A DNA stretch of 64,000 bases from Haliea sp040221975 (GTDB lineage: Bacteria; Pseudomonadota; Gammaproteobacteria; Pseudomonadales; Halieaceae). The position numbers and the translations under genes were made by a program. Shown piece after piece: positions 59,332-64,000 of this stretch (position 1 is the first letter of the stretch; the number at the start of each line of letters is the position of its first letter). The stretch covers positions 124,001 through 188,000 of the forward strand of contig JAVJWR010000017.1 of NCBI GenBank assembly GCA_040221975.1, in the 5' to 3' direction. The notes under the pieces were generated by a model. That model ran no database searches. It saw only the letters and a program-made list of their open reading frames with translations, and was not told the origin of the DNA.

Positions 59332-61238
59332 CAGTCAGACACCAGCTTGCGCAGCCGCGACAGCTGCCGACGCTCCTTGTCGAGCGCCTGGATACGGGCC
59401 ACCGCGGCATACATGGCGGCGACATCGTTGGCCTCGACACTCGCAGCCAGGCGCAGGTACTGGACCCGAATATTGCCGGGGTATTGCTGTTCGAGCTCCG
59501 ACAGCACTTGCTCTGGCTCCAGCCCGTCTACCCCGCAGCGCGCAATGTGATAGCGCGCGGCATCCCAGTCCAGTGAATGGGTACCCGCCGCACGCAGCGC
59601 CTCCACTAGGGCCAGCGCCCGGGCAGCGCCCGGTCCGCAGTCCTGTAACTGGTGGTCGATAACCGCATTCAAACCATTCACCTCTGATGCCGACAACACC
59701 GGCTTGCCAGCCCGCGCCTGAATGGCATCCAGAGCGGTCCCCTGCTCCGGGTTGCCCGGAAACCAGCGCGCATCCAGAAGGTAAAGCGCAGCGTAGGCCA
59801 CCAGAGATTCGGGCTGCAACGCGGCCATGCGCTGCAACGCTGCACGCGCCGCCAACAGGTCGTCAAGTTCTGCCTGGCCCTCCCGGGCCAGTGTCTCCTG
59901 ATGTCGCTTGGTCAAGGCCCGGGACAGGAAATACTGCCCGCGCGGGGAATCCGGATGGTGGCGGGCATTGGACTGCGCCAGCCGCAGCTCGTCACCCCAA
60001 GTATAGGTGCGCAGCCCCAGCAGGAGCACCAGCGGTAGGCCAATAGCCAACAGCAACAAGCGCGGATCACGCGCGGACAGGCGGCGGGCCAGCGCGCCCA
60101 GCGCCCCTGCCACAACGATGGCCAGGCCCACAGACGGCAGATAATTGCGGTGCTCAAATACCATTTCCAGGGCCAGCACACTGGATTCCATGCTCTGCCC
60201 AATGAGGAAAAACAGCAGGCCGAACAGCAACCACGGGCAGGCACGGGCAGCGCGGAGGGCGGCCGCCAGCACCAGCACCCAGGCGACAGCGGCGAGCGCG
60301 GTGGTGCCGGGCGCAAACCAGCCGGTCGACACCGGGATATCATCATGCAGGAAACCCAGTTGTCCCGGCAGCGGCAACACAAACCAGCCCACGTAGTGCC
60401 ACAGCACACGCACCTGGGTCAGCAGCCTCTCGCTGAAACTGAAGTCCCGCTGCCCATAGCCCGCCAGGAAGTACTCCGGCGCCCCCAGCAACAAGGCCGC
60501 CACCAGTACCAGTGGCAGTACCAGAGCCAACAGCGCCAGCCACCGCAGCCATGGCAGCTCCCCACCTGCCCAGCGCCCGCGCAGGAACAGCCACTCGACC
60601 AGCGGCAGCAACCATAACAACAGCAGGCCGTTTTCCTTGGACATCACTGCCGCGACGGTGACCAAGCCCAGCCACAGACCCGCAGCCACGAGTTCTGCCA
60701 CGGATGCGCCCTGCTCAGCCCAGCGGATGCGCCAGCGGGTATACAGGTACAGCCCCAGCAACACGAACAGGGTGGCAAGCTGGGCCATGCGCTGTACCGG
60801 ATACAACACCGTGGACACATGCAGCGGCGCCAACAGCCACAGGGCTACCGCAAGACCCATGGCGGGAACACCAAGGCGCGAAACCGCCGCCGCAGGCTGC
60901 GCCCGCTGCAATTGCAGCAGGAAGCCCAGCAACAGGAGGCCGCAAAGCAGGTGGATGAGCAGGTTGGTGAGCTTGAAAGGAATCGCCGATAGGCTATCCT
61001 GCCAGGCTGCGTTCAGGGCCAGGCTGAACATGGCCAGCGGGCGCCCGGTGGGGCCGGCACTACTGCTGAAAATGGCATCGCGCCAGGCACCAGCGCTCGC
61101 GAGATCCAGCTGTGAGATGGCGGCGTTGCGGGTGATTGCGGGGCCGTCGTCGAATAGAAAATAATCACCACTCGCCAGCCAATACAAGCATGCCACTGCA
61201 AAAAAAACGATGGCCAGGCGGCCTGTTCCCGTTCTCAT
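59331..61238 (-). CDS. GT-C-like integral membrane glycosyltransferase with helical C-terminal domain (copy 2)
   Basis: A 635-aa paralogue of the next gene. The same blocks occur in the same order: YFLFDDGPAITRNAA (first-loop acidic residues), LYPVQRMAQLATLFVL, SKENGLLLLWLLPLVEWLFLRGRW, FLHDDIPVSTGW, MVFEHRNYLPSVGLAI, then a C-terminal helical region (about 440-635). It lies just downstream of pilA beyond a terminator, in the position where pilin-modifying enzymes sit in other species. The two tandem copies probably differ in acceptor or sugar. The ATG at 61238 is clear. Confidence 0.75.
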   Translation of the reverse strand: MRTGTGRLAIVFFAVACLYWLASGDYFLFDDGPAITRNAAISQLDLASAGAWRDAIFSSSAGPTGRPLAMFSLALNAAWQDSLSAIPFKLTNLLIHLLCGLLLLGFLLQLQRAQPAAAVSRLGVPAMGLAVALWLLAPLHVSTVLYPVQRMAQLATLFVLLGLYLYTRWRIRWAEQGASVAELVAAGLWLGLVTVAAVMSKENGLLLLWLLPLVEWLFLRGRWAGGELPWLRWLALLALVLPLVLVAALLLGAPEYFLAGYGQRDFSFSERLLTQVRVLWHYVGWFVLPLPGQLGFLHDDIPVSTGWFAPGTTALAAVAWVLVLAAALRAARACPWLLFGLLFFLIGQSMESSVLALEMVFEHRNYLPSVGLAIVVAGALGALARRLSARDPRLLLLAIGLPLVLLLGLRTYTWGDELRLAQSNARHHPDSPRGQYFLSRALTKRHQETLAREGQAELDDLLAARAALQRMAALQPESLVAYAALYLLDARWFPGNPEQGTALDAIQARAGKPVLSASEVNGLNAVIDHQLQDCGPGAARALALVEALRAAGTHSLDWDAARYHIARCGVDGLEPEQVLSELEQQYPGNIRVQYLRLAASVEANDVAAMYAAVARIQALDKERRQLSRLRKLVSD

Positions 61239-61286
61239 TCGGAGCCTGGTATCCCTGTTGGCAAGGTGCTTGCGTGCTCGGAGCTT

Positions 61287-61311
61287 AAAAAAAAACCCGG
61301 CGTGAGCCGGG
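61287..61311 (-). terminator. Rho-independent terminator of pilA
   Basis: On the minus strand CCCGGC-TCAC-GCCGGG is followed by nine T residues, 49 nt after the pilA stop. It should end most pilA transcripts and so uncouple abundant pilin from the membrane proteins downstream. Confidence 0.9.
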
Positions 61312-61359
61312 CTTTCTCTACCTCCGACTACAAGTCAGAAGTATAACCTTTCGCTGTAT

Positions 61360-61833
61360 TTAGCCGCGACAGGTGGAGGGGAGATATTTAGCTGGCACGA
61401 CGGTAGAAATGTCAGTACCTGCACTGGTAGTGCTTCCGCATACCCATTGCACACTTCTGCTGCCAGTTACTGTTACTGGAGACAGGCTGAAGCCGATGCC
61501 TGCTCCTGTTAGACCCGGAATGATGTTATCTTTCAGGGTGACAGCAACTATCCCTTCGTCACTGTCGTTATACTTAATGGATGCCACTATTTCGGTATTC
61601 GGATTAGTGTTCAGGCCTGCTTGAGCTGCAGTTGGAAATTCGCCTTGCGTCGCATAGAACTCGCTCAATGTGGTCTTCGCTTCAGACAGGTAAGCCATCG
61701 GCTCAGACATCTTCGCCCGCACCGTATAATCCTGGTACGCCGGCAGCGCAATTGCGGCCAGAATGCCGACGATCGCGATCACGATCATCAGTTCGATCAG
61801 GGTAAAACCCTGTTGGACCTTGTGCATCTTCAT
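61360..61833 (-). CDS. pilA: Type IV major pilin
   Basis: A 157-aa type IVa prepilin. The leader ends at Gly9 and Phe10 becomes the methylated N-terminus (QQG/FTLIELMIVIAIVGILAAIALPAYQDY) with Glu14 (mature Glu5). The mature protein has about 148 residues. The variable globular domain ends with a disulfide loop between Cys132 and Cys155. The ATG at 61833 follows AGGAAAC. It is transcribed away from pilB from an apparent sigma-54 promoter and is followed by a strong terminator. Downstream GT-C genes suggest glycosylation, although no specific site is visible. Confidence 0.96.
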   Translation of the reverse strand: MKMHKVQQGFTLIELMIVIAIVGILAAIALPAYQDYTVRAKMSEPMAYLSEAKTTLSEFYATQGEFPTAAQAGLNTNPNTEIVASIKYNDSDEGIVAVTLKDNIIPGLTGAGIGFSLSPVTVTGSRSVQWVCGSTTSAGTDISTVVPAKYLPSTCRG

Positions 61834-61908
61834 GTTTCCTGCTCCTATCCCCAGTGGGGTCTCGTCTATCAGCTCAACTGCCGTGGCAGCGCCTTGCAGT
61901 CATGATAA

Positions 61909-61924
61909 AGCACACTCCGTGCCA
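61909..61924 (-). promoter_or_regulatory. Sigma-54 (-24/-12) promoter of pilA
   Basis: The minus strand reads TGGCACGGAGTGTGCT. This matches TGGCACG-N4-TTGCT with one mismatch (GTGC for TTGC), and the GG and GC pairs are correctly spaced. The predicted transcript start is about 65-70 nt before the ATG. PilR-activated sigma-54 promoters control pilA in related bacteria. Confidence 0.75.
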
Positions 61925-62175
61925 ACCTCCAACAAGAAGTGCGAAAAAAAATAATTCCCATATTTTTCATGGCATTACAAACAACCAGCTTTATTGCCCC
62001 GGCCCCCTGCGGTGACCTCGAACAATCCACACGGGGCATACAGCGACTCAATGTGACAATTTGCGGCAACAGCGCGGGCCGTGTTGACGATCATTGTCCA
62101 CCTCCAGGGGGCCGGCCTCATCAAAAACCACCAGAAATCCGCATAAAATCATACTTTTACAGCACAAACAGGGTA

Positions 62176-62202
62176 TTAGCATTAAGTCAGTGTGGTTATA
62201 CT
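62176..62202 (+). promoter_or_regulatory. Candidate promoter for pilB
   Basis: TTAGCA, a 15-bp spacer and TATACT give a moderate sigma-70 match, about 57 nt upstream of the pilB ATG. Confidence 0.35.
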
Positions 62203-62258
62203 AAGGCCAATTCGTTAACTCGTGCAGACAATAATGCGACGTCAGGGATGCACACCGG

Positions 62259-63977
62259 ATGAATGAGAGAGCCATAGGGCAGCTTAGCGGCCTGGCCGGA
62301 CGCCTGGTCGTGGAAGGCCTGATCAGTGCCGAGCATGCCAAGGAGGCCCAGCGCGAAGCGGCCTACGAGCGCGTGCCCCTGGTGAAATACCTGGTGGACA
62401 GGCTCGACCTGGACAGCCAGCGCATCACCGAAGTGGCCTCGATGGAATTTGGCGTGCCCCTGCTGGATATCAACGCCTTCAATCTCACCAGCCAACCCGT
62501 AGGCCTGGTGGATGTCAGCCTGGTGACCAAGCACCACGCCCTGCCGCTGTACCGCCGCGGCAATCGCCTGTTTATCGCCGTATCCGATCCCACCAACCTC
62601 GCCGCGCTGGATGAAATCAAGTTCCACACCGGCATTAACACCGACGCGGTACTGGTGGAGGAGCGCGCTCTCAGCAAGGTCATCGCCGCCTGGGTCGAAT
62701 CCCAGGACAACCTGACCGAGGGCCTGGGAGACCTGGAGTCGGAAGACTTTGAGAACATTGACATCTCCGGCGGCGAGGATCTGGGCAAGGAGGAAAATAC
62801 CGACAGTGTGGATGAAACGCCGATCGTGCGCTTCATCAACAAGGTGCTGATCGACGCCATCAAGCAGGGCGCCTCGGACATCCACTTCGAGCCCTACGAG
62901 AAAAACTACCGGGTGCGCTTTCGCACCGACGGTATCCTGCGGGAGGTGGTGAAGCCACCGAAAAATCTCTCCGCGCGCATGGCCGCGCGCCTGAAGATCA
63001 TGTCGCAGATGGATATCTCCGAGCGTCGCATCCCCCAGGACGGGCGCATCCAGATGAAGCTGTCGCGCAACCGGGCCATCGACTTCCGGGTCAATACCCT
63101 GCCGACGCTGTTCGGGGAAAAAGTCGTGCTGCGTATCCTCGATCCCAGCAGCGCACAGATGGGCATCGACGCGCTGGGCTATGAGGAAGACCAGAAGGAC
63201 ATGTACCTCAATGCCCTGAGCAAGCCCCAGGGCATGATTCTGGTGACCGGTCCCACCGGGTCCGGTAAGACCGTATCGCTGTACACCGGCATCAACCTGC
63301 TGAACCAGCCCGAGCGCAACATCTCCACCGCGGAGGACCCGGTGGAAATCAACATGGAGGGTGTCAACCAGGTTCACGTGAACCCCAAGGTCGGGCTGGG
63401 CTTTGCCGAGGCCCTGCGCTCCTTCCTGCGCCAGGACCCGGACGTCATCATGGTGGGGGAGATCCGCGACCTGGAGACGGCGGAAATCGCGATCAAGGCC
63501 GCCCAGACCGGCCACCTGGTGCTGTCCACCCTGCACACCAACAGTGCGGCGGAAACGGTCACCCGTTTGCTGAACATGGGCGTCCCCTCTTTCAACCTCG
63601 CGACCTCGGTAAACCTGATCATCGCCCAGCGCCTGGCGCGACGCCTTTGCAAGGAGTGCAGCGTGCCGGCCGACGATATCCCCAGGGAGGTGTTGCTGGA
63701 GCATGGCTTCACCGAGGAGCAATTGGCCACGGCCGACATCCGCAAGGCGGTGGGCTGCGACCACTGTACCGACGGCTACAAGGGCCGGGTGGGTATTTAC
63801 GAGGTAGTGCGCATTACCCCCAGCATTGCCCAGACGATCCTGGCCCAGGGCAACGCCATGGAGATTCACAAGCAGGCTCGCGATGAAGGCTTCCGCGACC
63901 TGCACCAGTCGGCACTGCTCAAGGTTGCCAACGGACTTACCAGCCTGGAAGAGATCAACCGGGTAACAACCGACTAG
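62259..63977 (+). CDS. pilB: Type IV pilus extension ATPase
   Basis: A 572-aa GspE/PilB-family ATPase driving pilus assembly at the inner membrane. The N-terminal domain is about residues 1-170. The ATPase core has Walker A GPTGSGKT, the Asp box with STAEDPVEI, Walker B VIMVGEIRDLETAEIA and the His box TLHTNSAAETVTRL. The tetracysteine zinc site is CKEC plus CDHC. The ATG at 62259 has only a weak ribosome site. It is divergent from pilA; pilC and pilD would be expected next, beyond the window end. Confidence 0.96.
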   Translation: MNERAIGQLSGLAGRLVVEGLISAEHAKEAQREAAYERVPLVKYLVDRLDLDSQRITEVASMEFGVPLLDINAFNLTSQPVGLVDVSLVTKHHALPLYRRGNRLFIAVSDPTNLAALDEIKFHTGINTDAVLVEERALSKVIAAWVESQDNLTEGLGDLESEDFENIDISGGEDLGKEENTDSVDETPIVRFINKVLIDAIKQGASDIHFEPYEKNYRVRFRTDGILREVVKPPKNLSARMAARLKIMSQMDISERRIPQDGRIQMKLSRNRAIDFRVNTLPTLFGEKVVLRILDPSSAQMGIDALGYEEDQKDMYLNALSKPQGMILVTGPTGSGKTVSLYTGINLLNQPERNISTAEDPVEINMEGVNQVHVNPKVGLGFAEALRSFLRQDPDVIMVGEIRDLETAEIAIKAAQTGHLVLSTLHTNSAAETVTRLLNMGVPSFNLATSVNLIIAQRLARRLCKECSVPADDIPREVLLEHGFTEEQLATADIRKAVGCDHCTDGYKGRVGIYEVVRITPSIAQTILAQGNAMEIHKQARDEGFRDLHQSALLKVANGLTSLEEINRVTTD

Positions 63978-64000
63978 TTCATGGCCGGGCAATAGCAGGG

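Larger units (their letters stand above)
61834..62258. other. Intergenic region between pilA and pilB
   Basis: A 425-bp gap, the largest without a gene in this window. The pilA side holds the sigma-54 promoter and an A/T tract (61943-61952) suited to DNA bending. The pilB side holds a candidate sigma-70 promoter. I see no convincing ORF or RNA gene between them. The middle (about 61980-62160) is lower in GC than the neighbouring genes. Confidence 0.8.

Noticed and set aside
61287..61311. A second use of the pilA terminator for plus-strand transcripts
   Set aside because: On the plus strand the stem is followed only by CTTTCTCT, and no plus-strand gene ends nearby.
1..64000. CRISPR arrays, tRNA or rRNA genes, insertion sequences
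   Set aside because: No spaced direct-repeat array, cloverleaf with CCA-type acceptor context, rRNA stretch or transposase frame was seen by eye.

Overview
The window is GC-rich (roughly 60-65% by eye), densely coded chromosomal DNA from a gammaproteobacterium. BamC, DapA, AmpD/AmpE, YajQ, DUF2069-WrbA-ArsC, NadC, GlcB, Can, SppA and a sigma-54-type pilA promoter beside pilB all point that way. The steroid/acyl-CoA catabolic genes, DUF1214-sulfotransferase pair, TonB receptor and RND pumps would suit a marine heterotroph of the Halieaceae (OM60/NOR5) type, but that family placement is inference. I see no rRNA, tRNA, CRISPR, prophage or insertion sequence.

Layout. 1-7.4 kb: LRR lipoprotein end, WalJ-like hydrolase, bamC-dapA, a secreted DUF3806-like protein, and a four-gene MCE lipid transporter (STAS-permease, ATPase, MCE protein, PqiC-like lipoprotein). 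7.4-16.3 kb: catabolic island with an HsdA-like steroid dehydrogenase, a DUF35-thiolase pair, a large protein whose C-terminal half looks like cyanobacterial acyl-ACP reductase, and a tightly coupled operon maoC-nudix-Tat flavoprotein-cytochrome c-citE-like. 16.4-26.3 kb: two RND permease/adaptor pairs around an MscS channel; the first permease is preceded by a perfect 11-bp inverted repeat. 26.3-30 kb: sppA-DUF2069-wrbA-arsC and a thioredoxin-like lipoprotein. 30-35.5 kb: an apparent sulfation operon (epimerase, 58-aa membrane protein, DUF1214, sulfotransferase, cysC, sat). 35.5-37.4 kb: carbonic anhydrase and a GAF protein with a degenerate GGDEF domain.

37.4-41.6 kb: a thiamin-salvage operon with a sigma-70 promoter, a TPP riboswitch, a hairpin that covers the Shine-Dalgarno sequence, a TonB receptor, a YkoF-like binding protein, PnuT and a thiamin kinase-like phosphotransferase. 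41.6-48.6 kb: yajQ, panE-like, a Ser/Thr kinase coupled to an FHA-type sigma-54 activator, ampE-ampD and nadC. 48.6-56.4 kb: rraA, acyl-CoA dehydrogenase, LysR-malate synthase G, and alanine dehydrogenase facing an Lrp-type regulator. REP-like elements of a GTAGGAGC family lie here, and two of them supply the stop codon of the neighbouring gene.

56.4-64 kb: a type IV pilus region with pilB, pilA, two paralogous GT-C-like membrane proteins and a GT2 enzyme of the polyprenyl-phosphate sugar synthase type. Together these suggest a pilin or surface glycosylation pathway. The best candidates for undescribed biology are the reductase fusion (10087-12228), the sulfation operon, the GT-C pair downstream of pilA, the flavoprotein-cytochrome operon, and the REP elements fused to stop codons.
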